The notes below the pieces were generated by a model that was given only the letters and a program-made list of their open reading frames with translations, made no database searches and was not told the origin of the DNA. From positions 56,741,268 to 56,805,267 of the forward strand of contig NC_062213.1 of NCBI RefSeq assembly GCF_902686445.1: a stretch of 64,000 nt of DNA, given 5' to 3'. The position numbers were made by a program, and so were the translations under genes. Source of the DNA: Sciurus carolinensis. Lineage: Eukaryota > Chordata > Mammalia > Rodentia > Sciuridae. This document shows, one piece after another, positions 31,691 through 43,129 of the stretch (within the stretch, counting starts at the first letter, position 1; each line of letters opens with the position of its first letter).

Positions 31691-33454
31691 CAAACCAGTG
31701 GAGAGCAAAATTTATGTTGGGGGCTTATGAACAATATCTATCACTTTCATACATTATTATTCACAAAGTATATGTCATATATACTGTGAACACACAATTA
31801 CATGAGTGTGAATGTACACAGCACTGTGTAGGACATCATGGTGGTATATGAGAAAACGAAAAGATGGCTATCACCCCCATGTGATTTGCCACTGAGAAGA
31901 CAAGACAAAATAACATTTGTAAATTCAGAGAAAGGTCAGTGTAAACAGAAGTCTAAGGGCAAGGTCCTAAGGATAGGGAACAATTGATTTGTATGTTGAA
32001 TATTTGAAAAAATTCAGATTGCGTAAGGGAAAGAACTGAAGCAGGAATGTCCAGGTTGATAATGGTTGATTGGGAACAATGGATGGTGTGTATACACAAC
32101 TAGGCATGGGTGACAGAAGTTACGGAATAAACTGTGTGAGAAAAATGGCTGCACCACATGAAGCCAGATATGCACAGCATTAAGAAATGATGGCAAAAAT
32201 TCTCATACACCAGAAATACTGGACTGGACAGCTTCATAAAAATGAGATTTAAGCTCTTGAGTTTTGGGGGAATAGCAAACATTGGCAGAGCACTGACAAT
32301 GATAGCAATCATTACCCTAAGAAATAAGTCACAGCAAACATGGTTTTTGTTTTCCCACAAATACATGTCATCACTTGATATCAAAACAATCCCTTTGAAG
32401 GGGAAAAGGACTATGGAAAAGAGTAATTGAACATTTGGCAACACAATGGTCTCTTTACTTTTTTTTCTGTATTGATTTCCAAATAGAGTTGGCTAATGCA
32501 AATTACAAACATATCAGGGCATTTCATAAACATTCCACACAATTTCAGGACAATTCGGAGCCAAAAGCAGAGCCAAAAGTCTGGGAAATAAAATGTCATT
32601 TCACCTCTTGGAACAGCTGATAGAGAGCTCCAAACTACTTTTATTCTCAGCTCTGATGCTCCTACACCAAAGAAGTCCATCCTGAAATTAAAGAAAGTCA
32701 GTGTTTGATCTGGTTTACCTTAAGCAGCCAAGAACCAGGTTTGTCCATTCTTCCTGAGTCCCACAGGAAGGAGGATGTGCAATAAAGATGAAAAATGATT
32801 TTAATGGAATTGAACATGAGCTTATCCCAACGCTGGCCATGTTCAGGGATCAGAAGCATTGATTGGAAAGACAAAGGTGAAATAACAGTGAGAGTTAACT
32901 TGGCTTTACCATCAGCAACATCTTTGTTTTGATCTAGACTTTTGACTTAGTAATGGAGCTAATTTAAATTAAACAAGAATAAAACTGAGAATTCATTTAT
33001 TGGTTATAAGATCATTTTAAATAGATAGCAAGCATTTAAAATAACACACAAGAAAAATATGAGAAATTAGGGGAAATGACATTGCCTTTTTTCCAGAGCA
33101 GGTTCAGTATCATGAAAAGACTTTTAAACATGTCAAAATTCAACAAAAATTTCATCCTTTGATACATAGTTTGATTAAACATCCAACATTACTTGTTGTA
33201 GGAACTGCAGAGAAAGAAGAGGAAACACTTATAATGTGATATGGAATTTGTAAGTGCTTGTGTAAAAGATAGTTATTTTTGAGTATATGTTTTCTTTAAG
33301 CACTGAAATTCTCAAAAATTTATGGTTCATCTTATCCATTATTTAACTGCAATAAAGGACCCATACTATGTTGCTTTCTACGAAGAACACAGACCAATTT
33401 CTCATTCATTTATCATCAATAAACAATTATTGAGCAATAGGCACTGTTTGACTT
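31691..33454. other. Repeat-poor DNA; octamer-like motif near 32496
   Basis: No transposon recognised. ATGCAAAT (32496-32503) lies in a TAAT-rich patch within 32430-32700, which also has a direct repeat of GAGCCAAAAG near 32559-32580. Open frames are short and unrecognised. Confidence 0.3.
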
Positions 33455-33895
33455 TTAAAAAAATGTTTATTTGATATAATTAGTTATACATGACCATATA
33501 ATTCATTTATGCATTTTGATAAGTTATACATAAATGAAATATAATTTCTCATTTTTCTGATTGTACATGTTGTAAGCTCACATCAGTCATGTAGTCATAT
33601 ATGTACATGAGGTAATAATGTCTGTTTCACTCTACTATCCTTCCTACCCCCATACCCACTCCCCTCTGTTCACTCCTCTCTATGTAGTCTAAGTAATTCT
33701 ATTCTTCCTAGTGACTCCCACTCCTATTGTGAATTAGCATCCACATATCAGAGAAAATATTTGGCCTTTTTTTGGGGGGGGGCGATTGGCTTATTTCACT
33801 TAGCATGATATTCTCCAACTTCATCCATTTACCAGCAAATGCCATAACTTCATTCTTCTTTGGGGCTGAGTAATCCATTGTGTACATATACCACA
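33455..33895 (-). mobile_element. L1 3' end, antisense, 5'-truncated
   Basis: The reverse strand carries L1 ORF2 C-terminal coding sequence ('CATTCTTCTTTGGGGCTGAGTAATCCATTGTGTACATATACCAC' is the reverse of the well-known ORF2 end) followed by a 3' UTR rich in 'CTGATTGTACATGTTG' and 'TATATGTACATGAGG'. A G9 run near 33774-33782 and a T-rich end complete it. No clear target duplication. Confidence 0.88.
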
Positions 33896-36373
33896 ACCTG
33901 AAAGAGACCAAGTTATGCAACAACCTCAAAATCAAACAGTGCCTGCAACTCTTGCAGGAGTTTCTGTGGATTCCATTAGGTGGAATCCTGCAGAACTGAG
34001 AGACTCTGTGGGTACATGTGATGCCAGATGTTTCAGTTCCTGGATCCTGTTCAGATTTTCATCCCAGCTGCTGCTGTGGTAGAAATCACCACATCCTCTC
34101 ATCTTGAACCCTTGATATTTAGTGCAATATTTTTACTATTTTAGATTTCTTGCAAACTGAATCACCAGCAACATGTTAGTGATAAAATGAGAGGTGGTGA
34201 TTTTGTTGGTAGAGAGAGAAGGTGATTGAAAAACATGACTGTAGTATGTAAGACAGGATCAAAACCAAAACCAAAACAGGTCTGGGTAAAGAACAGGCAA
34301 AAGTAATAGTGATATAATCAGAAATACACAGAGTACCTAACACTAAAAGCATGAGCAAGATAGGGAGAGAGAGAGAGAGAGAGAGAGAAAGTCAATATAC
34401 ACAAACACAAATTTCTTTCTTTCTTTTTTTGATAAATTACTTATGTCACAATCTTTCCCTAGCAACAGCCTCTCACTGTGTGATGCCATAAAATCATAAA
34501 ATCCATCTGATATGCTCTATGCCTAAACACAGTCCTACTGTCAACCTCATGATAAGACAAACAGAAACAGCTCCAGGGGACAGCAATACGATCAATTCCT
34601 TTTCCCAGTTAGGGTCTAATGATCTTCCAAAGGGTCTACCTTATCAAATACATCCAGGCAGAACCAATCTCTTCCCAACAATTAAGCTTTCACTTTTTGA
34701 AATAAGATCACTGTAATATGACTGAGTTATGGGTTGCCTCAAATATGGATATGAGCATGTATAAATTCAAATCCAAATTGTAGAGACACATCTGGAAAGA
34801 ATGTCCTGGGGCAAAAATTTCCTGGAAGCTTGCAGAGAGCCGAATTTAATGTCAGGCAGGACTTGTTGGAACTGTTGGCATTAGGGCTTAGTTATCAACA
34901 GACTGAGAGGAAATTACTATTTCAAAATTACAAATTTACCTATAAGGAGATCCTATGACATAAAACCAAGGATAGTCCATAGAAGTTACAAAGGAACAAT
35001 ATAAAATGACACACTAAGACTGTTTTACTGAGAAGAAAAACAAACTTTATCACTCAATTGAAAATTGAAAGATGGCTCAGGAGTCCACACATTTTTTAAA
35101 TCCATTTCACATGCTGTGAGAATGCTTAAGCTTCTTTACCTTCTACAAAGTGCACTGTCTCTGATATTCTGAGCAAAATCTTACTGCCTGGCATGTAGCT
35201 AGACTCTTATCTCTCTGTTCATCTATTCTCCCCAGACTGTAGCAGACAGAAGGAGTCTAAACTGAAAACTCATCTTAAGGCAAGTGGACAAAGTAAAATC
35301 TAGTATTTCCTTTTACTCTGATGCAGGATTTCTCTTGCCTGGTGAATATCCTTGAATGTGTGCCAAATGAACCATTCCTCTTAGTACCTTATCTCTGGAG
35401 ATGAGGACAAACTACACACGGCTGCAATGTTTGCTGGAGTTTCAAGGAAAAAATCTGTCCACAGCAGCAGGAAGACATCCTCACTTTCACCCCTCCTAGT
35501 GGAACATCTGGAAAATGAAGTAGGATAGTGCCAAGATGGTGTGAAAACCATGGGCTGCAGCACTTCTGTGCATTGGCAAGTTCTCTTGAAAATGAATCTT
35601 CCTACAAAATCTTATGCTTCTACAGCCTTATGACCTGAACATCACTCTTGTGAAGTAAAGGAACTATTGTTTTTATTGTGATGATTGCAGACAATAAAAT
35701 GTGACATTGACTCCTTTCCTAGGAACTGGCAACAGGGACAAAACCTCAAAGTCATTTCATTCTACTTTGATTCTTACTTGGTTTCCACTTCTTATGGGAC
35801 ACAGTAATAAGAGACGTCTGTAATAGGAAGGTTATCTTGACCTCAAATTTTGATTAATGGGCAACAGACAGATTCACGTGTCTTGGAGTCATGGAGGTTA
35901 CCACCATTAAAAACAATACATGTGGAACTGATTTTAACATATTCTTTTTGTCTGGTTCATAGGTTTTGTTTTATTGGTTGGTTTCTAATAGCTCAATAAA
36001 CATTGATTAAATAATTCATGTGCTCCAGTCATGATAGTAGATACTGAGAGTGTAAAGATGAGTGCACATTCAAAGTCCTTCCTTTATAGAGTTAATAGGA
36101 CCACAGTTGCAATCATTCATAAACTCACAACAGCAAGGGAAAAGGTGGGAAAAAGTAAGCATCAGAATCAGAAGAAGGGTGCTTGGGTCTGGATGGTGAT
36201 TGAGATTGTCATTTATATAAAACAGGATAGCAAAGACTGAAGTTGTGTGTTAGACACCCAGCATTTAATAAGTGACTACCATGCAGTCTGATTATCTCAA
36301 AATTTTTTTATAAATAAAGACAAACCTTATAACACAGTAAAAGTAGTATAACAATAGAAATGTGAGTGCTTCT
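33896..36373. other. No gene; GA microsatellite only
   Basis: About 2.5 kb of unassigned DNA. The (GA)n run at about 34365-34388 is the only clear repeat. A possible L2 tail ('AGCTCAATAAACATTGATTAAATAATTCA') lies near 35990-36020. Confidence 0.45.
34365..34388. repeat. (GA)n microsatellite
   Basis: About 24 bases of GA dinucleotides. Confidence 0.93.
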
Positions 36374-36589
36374 TGTGGTCTGAATGTTTGTGTCATCTCC
36401 AAAATTTATAAATTGAAACTTAATCCCCAAGGTGATGTTATTTGAAGGTGGGGAACTTTGGGAGGTGATTAGGCTATTATCCTTTATAATTGGGACTGCT
36501 GCCCTTAAAAAGAGGCTCCAGGGAAGCCTCTTTTCCACCATGTGAAATGACAGAAGACACCATCTATGAAGTAGAAAGCAGGTTCTCAT

Positions 36590-37212
36590 CTGTGCCATCC
36601 TTGGAGAAAAAGACAGTAAAACACCATGTCACAAAAGTGCGCCTCCTCAGTCTCAAAAACCCTAGCAAAGTTAGGGAAACAAGGAGAGTGAGTCTGGACC
36701 AGAATGTTCAGACACACATTATCTTAACACTGGCTTTCTCTCATGTGTGCTAGGAATTAGGGCAAGTTATTGTTACCTGTGGAGAGTTGTTTTCTTGCAT
36801 GCATGTCACACTCCTTGGGATGCTGATCATATATAGACAAAGTAAGCTAAGATAGTTATTTAACTGATTTTGTAGCTTAGCATTTAAAACCCTGCACCTC
36901 GTGGCAGCTAACATGAGTCTGAACACTGTGGGGTGGGAAGTACAACATGAGTCTGAACACTGTGGGGAGGGAAGTGCTCATTCAGTAGACTGCCACTGGA
37001 CACAGATTCATCAGGGATAGAGGCTCTATCTTCTGGTGAACCACCATAGGTATCTAGGCAGAGGTGTACCTGTCTGACTGGTCACCAGGGAACTGTCTCT
37101 GTAAGAATTTTCCAATAAACATTATGTCTTACCCCATCTCCAGGTATCTTTCTTGGTCTCTTGGCAGCCTCTATCACTACCCTAGCACAGTTGATCTGTG
37201 GTTGTTAATATT
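36590..37212. mobile_element. Unclassified insertion inside the MLT1-like LTR
   Basis: About 620 bases not matching the host LTR. It has an internal AATAAA ('CCAATAAACATTATG' near 37111) and a direct duplication at 36911-36941 and 36945-36975. It could be a second LTR, but ends and target duplication were not identifiable by eye. Confidence 0.4.
36911..36975. repeat. Two-copy tandem duplication, period 34
   Basis: 'ACATGAGTCTGAACACTGTG' plus GGG(T/A)GGGAAGT occurs at 36911-36941 and 36945-36975 with a single difference (T/A), so the duplication is recent relative to the surrounding elements. Confidence 0.95.
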
Positions 37213-37449
37213 ACCAGATATTGAATCTGCTGGTATCTTGATTTGGGACTCCTCAGCCTCCATAACTATGAGAAATAAGTTTCTGTTGTTTATAAGTCAC
37301 CCAGGTTACAGTATTTTGTTATAGCAGGTCGAATGAAGTATAACAGAGTTTTGGTGGGAAAACCAAGAAAGAAATGAGAAAGCTTCACCATGACCTTTTA
37401 TATATGTTCTAGAAATCCAGTAACTGTAAGATTATTAAGTTTTCAGAGA

Positions 37450-37725
37450 AGAGGCATTCATTTATTTAGCAAATGCTTATTAAGTATACTTTAAGAAGCA
37501 GGTATTTTCTAGGTAGTATATATAAAGTACAGAGCAATACAGAGAAGATGCTTGGTTTCTCAGAAAGTTTACAATCTAATGGAGAAAGACAGGTAATAAA
37601 CTAATTTAAAAATTAGAATGATTTCCAATTGAGATAAAGCAATGAAGCAACAAAAATATGATACTACAAAAAGTAACTAAGGGGATGTCAACTGTTCAGG
37701 AAGGATTGCTATGAAAGGCCAACTA
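37450..37725. mobile_element. Ancient mammalian repeat, family not resolved
   Basis: 'TTCATTTATTTAGCAAATGCTTATTAAGTATAC', 'GTACAGAGCAATACAGAGAAGATGC' and 'AAAGTTTACAATCTAATGGAGAAAGACAGGTAATAAAC' follow a very common old repeat order ending near 'GTTCAGGAAGGATTGCT'. Confidence 0.45.
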
Positions 37726-39124
37726 CAGATGTGTTAATGGAAGGTTTGGTATTTATCAATGTCTAAAGGACTTTCCTCTGGATGGTGGCAAGTTTTACCT
37801 ATAATTCATGCAATGAAAAATTAATCTGAATGCATCACTTGAAATTTCCCATGTGATATCAGAGAATGACCTTCCTCTTAGTACTTCTGGAAATTACAAT
37901 GTTTATAAAAATATTTGAGGTATGTGTTGATGAACTATCAAACCTTCTGGGCTCTCCCCAGAACAGATTGTGGGCATTGACTCACGAGAAATAAATGAGT
38001 AAGGAGATTGTAGAATCAATCCCAGCAAATAATGTAAAAAGGTGAGAAACCTTAGGGAAGTGGAAGGTCTTGAGCCCCAAAGTGTGTGTGTAGAGGAGGG
38101 AGATAGGGAAGTGCGGCTTAGCAGCCTATTTTCAGGCCTCACTGGTTGGGATACAGTTTTCTCTTTATTTCCATATCTCTTATCCATGTAAACTGAATGA
38201 ATTATTGCCTTCCCCTTTACTCTTATGAATTAGAAAAGCCAATGACAGGGGTCATGACTAGCAATGGCATGGATTTAAAATCAGCAGAGCCTAGGAATTG
38301 AGTAAGCCAATTGTTATAGTGATCACTAGTTGATCAGCAGGGTCTGAGCTTCACCTGTCTTCATACTCTCTGAGCTAGATAATACTAAAAGCATGGTGGC
38401 TCCTGAGGGAATAGCAGTGACTAGTATCGAGTGCTGGGTACTTTGGTGGATCAAAGGATGCCCAAAGTGGGGGAATGAGCAGGAGGAAACTTGGAATGCA
38501 ACATTACAGGCCCTCGGTCTTGAGACCACTTCCCACCAAAATTCACCTAGAGTCAAGCTAAAACCTTGATTGTTCTATCTGAGACATGTGAATAGTAATG
38601 ACCTTTGACAATCACATGATCCTCCAAGAGATGAAAGTTGTATGAATAACAGCTAATGAGAAATATTGGGATATGAGAATATAATTACAACACAAAGATT
38701 TCAAAAGAGGGGTAAGTATCTGGATAACTATAGCCAAACATACTCTCATATGATGAAGAATGAATTCCAGAATTCTTCCAGAAGATAAAAAAAGGGGAGC
38801 AAAACATAAAAGAATAAAATGAAGTAAAATGTAAGGAAATAGAAATGGAAATATGAGCATTGTGCAATTCCACAGAAATTCCATAGGAAGAGAAAAAATG
38901 AATAGTGAAATATCAGATGAAATAACAATTCCAGTTTTCCAGAATTAAAGAAATGGCAGTGATTAAAGGGTTTCAAAAGATGCTAACCAAGTGGATAAGG
39001 GAAAAGAAAAGCATAAGTGCATTACAGTGAAATTCATAAACAATAAAAACAAACAGAAAATTTTTAAACTTTTTTCAGGAGTAATATAAATTATCCAAAG
39101 GAGAAAAATCAGATTATATAAATT
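37726..39124. other. No gene or recognised repeat
   Basis: Overlapping AT-rich, Phe/Ser-rich open frames on the minus strand near 38612-38976 reflect A/G-rich plus-strand composition, not a gene. Confidence 0.45.
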
Positions 39125-39540
39125 ACCTATTATTCTATAATGCTGGGTAATAAACTACCACAAAAATCTCCTAGTACAAAACAACGAGGACTTACTTTTG
39201 ATTTTCAAATGGACTGGAGATTGACTGATCTAGGCTACATTCAGTTGGCTGATTCTAAGCAGCTCTATTTGCTTTGTATTGTTGGTTGTTTTCAAATCTA
39301 CTTTGCATTTATTCCTTTGTGATCTAAGGTGAATGGGCAGAAGCAACTACAGTAAACTTTTCACAGTGATGGCAGACGTGCAAAAGGGAAAGTGGAAACC
39401 TGGATACCTTGTAAGTTCCTTACAAGTTTACTGTAGTTGTTTCTGAGGTTGTACTCTCTGATTTCAACCACATTCCGTTGACTGGCATCAGTCATATGGT
39501 CCACACTGAATTCAAGGGACTCTACAGTATGCTCTGATTT
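39125..39540. mobile_element. Probable ancient repeat with internal inverted repeat
   Basis: 'GGGTAATAAACTACCACAAAAATCTCCTAGTACAAAACAACG' resembles the start of an old LTR/MLT repeat (TAACAAATTACCACAAA...TAAAACAACAC). A 22-base inverted repeat lies at 39338-39359 / 39424-39445. Confidence 0.4.
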
Positions 39541-39984
39541 TTGTGTGAGGAACTGAAGTTATATGCAAAAGATATGGTCAGGGTGCAAAGTGAAGAACTG
39601 AAGCAAGTATTTCCACTTTTCACTGAGACTTTTAGTGGACTCAATAGAATCATGGAATTTCAGAAGGCAGTGGAAAATTATGCTTTAAATGATAAAAGCA
39701 ATGAATACTAACCTAGAATTTTATATTTGGTTAAACCAAAATTAATATGCAAATAAATATTGAAGATGTTATCAAGAACAAAGAGTTCAAAGTTAAACAT
39801 ACAAACTTCCCCTCATTTTTAAAAAAGTACAGCAAAATTCAGGACAGCTATTAGGGATGTAGGGCAAATAGGGTGAGGTAAGGTATTTGTACATTTTATG
39901 ATTGCCTAAATGGCTATGAATTAAAGATATTATGTGTGTGTAATCATCCGTAATTAAAGGAGTTGTGCAGTTGACCTCTCTACA

Positions 39985-40165
39985 ATGATGGAAATATTTA
40001 ATACCTGTACTCTCCAATGTGGAATCCATTGGAGAATTACTTGAGCTACTGATCACTTGAAATGAGATCTAAAAACTAAATTTAAAAAATTTAATTAATT
40101 AATTAAAACAATTTAAATATTTACATGTGGCTAGTGGCACTGTTTTGAACAGCACAAGAGTTAGA
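39985..40165 (+). mobile_element. Possible hAT-Charlie remnant
   Basis: 'GAGCTACTGATCACTTGAAATGAG' and 'ACATGTGGCTAGTGGCACTGTTTTGAACAGCAC' follow an old hAT-type repeat (GAGCACTTGAAATGTGGC...ATGTGGCTAGTGGCTACCGTATTGGACAGC). The AATTAATT run near 40090 is internal. Confidence 0.5.
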
Positions 40166-40616
40166 TGCCAGTAGGAAGTGGGGGCATTATAAATAGAATA
40201 AGTTGAGGTGAGAATGTGCTAAATGAATACTAGTCTTAACCCAGAATATGACACAAGTATTGATATGCTTAATACCTGAAAAGTGTATAGAAATGTGCAT
40301 ATAGAATTTAATAGTAGCCAAGACTGAAAGAGAATGGATAAAATACAAATTCACTGAGTAAACATTGCTAGTAAGATGAAAACAAGGGAAAGAAATCAAG
40401 TAAGTACAACAAATAGAAAATAGGACCTACGATGCAGAAATCAGTCTAATTATAATAGTTATTTTAATAATTCTGAAGAGGTAAAATGAATCAAAGTAAT
40501 TCCGATTTGATTAAAAATTAATCCATCCTATGTAATCCTCAAAACAAAGTGAAACATAAATATTGACAAAAAGAGGATGAGAAAATTTAATAATACATAG
40601 TCTCATCAGTCAAACA

Positions 40617-40696
40617 ATTTTTTTTTGGTGCTGCCCATTGAATCCAGGCCCCCATGCCTGCTAAATAGGCACTCTCCTGGTGAGCTATACTCCAGT
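40617..40696 (-). mobile_element. ID-type SINE, antisense
   Basis: A T9-type run, then 'GGTGCTGCCCATTGAATCCAGGCCCCCATGCCTGCTAAATAGGCACTCTCCTGGTGAGCTATACTCCAG', is the reverse of the tRNA-Ala-like rodent ID element (A-box and B-box recognisable). About 80 bases, the usual ID length. Diverged. Confidence 0.75.
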
Positions 40697-41030
40697 CCCT
40701 CAAGTAAAGATTTTTAATACAAAATGTTATAAAGGGAGGTTTTTATCTTCAGTCTTAATAAAGAAATACTCCTGATATTCTGAGATTGAAGTAAACCTTT
40801 GTTATTGTTTTCTGTCCTTCCAGTCCCTGAATTCCCTCCCCAAATTTGTCTCTCTTTCACTGTATGGCACAAATTTCAGATGCTCTTTAATTCCTCCTTG
40901 AGTTCTTCCTATTTGTGCTCCACATTAGCCTTTGAGAAGGCAGGGATACAAAGAAAGAGGGCATGTAGGATGCATTCTGCAGATGGGTAGTAGAGGTTAC
41001 ATCAGGCTAGAGAGGCAATAATGAAAGCAG

Positions 41031-41043
41031 TTCCCATGGCAAC
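41031..41043 (-). promoter_or_regulatory. RFX X-box-like motif
   Basis: 'TTCCCATGGCAAC' reads in reverse as GTTGCCATGGGAA, close to the RFX palindrome and to the motif at 25365. A motif match alone; chance occurrence is possible. Confidence 0.2.
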
Positions 41044-41099
41044 GTCCACTCTTTGTCCTGCATTGACGGAATTGGCAATACAAGCTTCAGGATCTGTTT

Positions 41100-41312
41100 C
41101 AAGATACTGTGGTGTTTGGGAAAATTGTCTTGATTTGGGATCCTCAAACCAGACTCTCTGACTTCTCTTTTTGCTTTTTCCTTTGATGTGTCCCATTATT
41201 TCCACATTATGATCTGTGAACTTTTCATTACCCTTTTAATAAAATGTGTTTGTGCTTAGATAGGTCATGATTAATTTGTTTCTTGCAACCAGAAACTCCA
41301 TCTGATATGAAT
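41100..41312 (+). mobile_element. Possible ERVL-type LTR 3' part
   Basis: 'ACCCTTTTAATAAAATGTGTTTGTGCTTAGATAGG' and a terminal 'TTGCAACCAGAAACTCCATCTGATATGA' follow the 3' end of an old class III LTR (AATAAA, then CTTGCAACCA..CTGAC/TTGATA). The 5' end was not located. Confidence 0.4.
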
Positions 41313-42557
41313 GATTAAAAATATGCCTTTTTGAAAACTCATCTTAGTTTAGTATTTCAAATGGAAGATGTGGACTGCCACACACCAAAGGTGAGAGAAG
41401 TTCCTGTGTTTTATGTTTTGTGTCTGGGTAAGATGCTATAGTTTTCATGACAGGTATATTGATTGTCTTACAAAAGGACTCTTCTCCAACTGCTAATATT
41501 CTCATTTCTTTCAGATAAGCATACATTCTGGAAGCCTTAAGGTTTATGTAAGTCTCATTATTATAAACAGCAGGAATATTTCAGTTTGGGAGAAGGCCCA
41601 TTTGTAATTTAAAAAATTCTGATTATCTCAACAAAGATATTTTGATGAGCACTTTTGAAACCCTTTCCAAATCAATGGGAATGCAATTACATTTGTATTG
41701 CATTCCTTGATTACATGATATAGCTTAGTAATGGTAAATGTCTTCAGTCAAGCAGTGATGTCTGGTCACCACATGGCATCTTCCAAACCTGCTATTTCAT
41801 CTGGAAGGGTTAAAACACCTTGTCAAGAAGCTGATCATAGGAATTAATGAAAATTAAGTAATAGCGCTTTTTAACAACACTGCTCCACCCTTTGCATGTT
41901 TAATAAGGAAAGGAATTGTTTAAATTGCTTCACTTCACTTCCTCAGTCTGAAAAAATACATAAAAACAAAAAAATGGAGTTAAATTATATCGAATTGTGA
42001 ATAAATTCATTGCTTCTTTTACCATTTTATTCCTATCATGCTCACAGTGATAAAAACTATTAATATTATCCAATGTTGTTGAAGATGTGTAAAGGCAGCC
42101 CCTCCTACAGAAGGCTGGTGGAAGATCCAAGCTTTCAATTGTTTTAAACAGTAATTGTTATTATCTATTAATTTTATATTTTTGTAATTTCTGTCCAGGA
42201 ATTTCTTCTCTATGAATTTATCATACAGAATTTTTGTCACAGGCGCAAAAAGATAAATGATACTTCTGGTGATAGCATAAATATTGGTTAGAATAAAATG
42301 GTCAAGTTGTTAACCAATTATACATTAAGATAGTCCTCTCTACAAGGTAATATTTCCAAGGTCTTATCAAAAATAAAAGAGGTCTACACAGATTGAAAAG
42401 ATACTCATGATCCAATATTAAGCACAAATGTAGGTATAAAACACATACTGTGATCTGACTTTATTTTTTCATTATGTGAAAATGACTTGAATGGATTTAG
42501 GCCAAACTTGGGGAATATGATCAATAAGATCTTCAGAACAAAAATAAAATTACTTTT
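41313..42557. other. No gene or recognised repeat
   Basis: AT-rich unassigned DNA just upstream of the young L1 target site. Confidence 0.45.
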
Positions 42558-43089
42558 AAAAAAGACTGCTGTTGGCCACATCAATGTTCGTAGCTGCTCA
42601 ATTCACAATAGCCAGGCTGTGGAACCAACCTAGATGCCCTTCGATCGATGAATGGATAAAGAAACTGTGGTATATATATACAATGGAATATTACTGAGCT
42701 ATAAAGAATAATAAAATTATGGCATTTGCAGGCAAATGGATGAAATTGGAGAATATCATGTTAAGTGAGATAAGCCAATCTCAAAAATCCAAAAGGCGAA
42801 TGATCTCACTGATAAACGGATGATGACACATAATGGGGGGTGGGAGGGGGGCAAGAATGGAGGAAGGAGGGACTGCATAGAGGGAAAAGAGAGGTGGGAG
42901 GGGTGGGGGGGAAGGAAAAAATAACGGAATGAATCACACATCATTACTCTATGTAAATGTATGAATATGCAAATGGTATGCTGTTACTCCATGTTCAAAC
43001 AAAAACAACATGTATCCCATTTGTTTACAATAAAAATAAATTAAAATAAATAAATAAACCTTTAAAAAAAAAAAAAAGACTGCTGTTGG
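42558..43089 (+). mobile_element. L1 insertion, 5'-truncated, with 18-bp target duplication
   Basis: The body (42576-43071) begins inside ORF2. 'CAATGGAATATTACTGAGCTATAAAGAATAA' encodes the familiar ORF2 C-terminal stretch, followed by 'GGATGAAATTGGAGAATATCATG', a G-rich 3' UTR tract and an A-rich tail. The 18 bases 'AAAAAAGACTGCTGTTGG' are identical at 42558-42575 and 43072-43089. ORF2 is truncated, so the copy cannot move by itself. The perfect duplication suggests it is among the younger insertions here. Confidence 0.95.
42835..42911 (+). repeat. G-rich 3'-UTR tract with quadruplex-type runs
   Basis: G runs at 42835-42840, 42842-42844, 42846-42851 and the clear four-run string 'GGGAGGGGTGGGGGGG' at 42896-42911, inside the L1 3' UTR. 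L1 3' UTRs are known for such tracts. Confidence 0.85.
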
Positions 43090-43129
43090 TGGAAAGCACT
43101 TGAAAGAGAGAAGCAGTAACTAACCAGAA

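Larger units (their letters stand above)
36374..37345 (+). mobile_element. MLT1-like MaLR LTR interrupted by about 620 bases
   Basis: The 5' half (36374-36589: 'TGTGGTCTGAATGTTTGTG', 'GGTGGGGAACTTTGGGAGGTGATTAGGC', 'GACACCATCTATGAAG') and 3' half (about 37213-37345: 'CCAGATATTGAATCTGCTGG', 'TATGAGAAATAAGTTTCTGTTG', 'GTTATAGCAGGTCGAATGAAG') are contiguous in the family consensus. The intervening 36590-37212 is foreign and contains a 34-bp period duplication. Confidence 0.78.
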
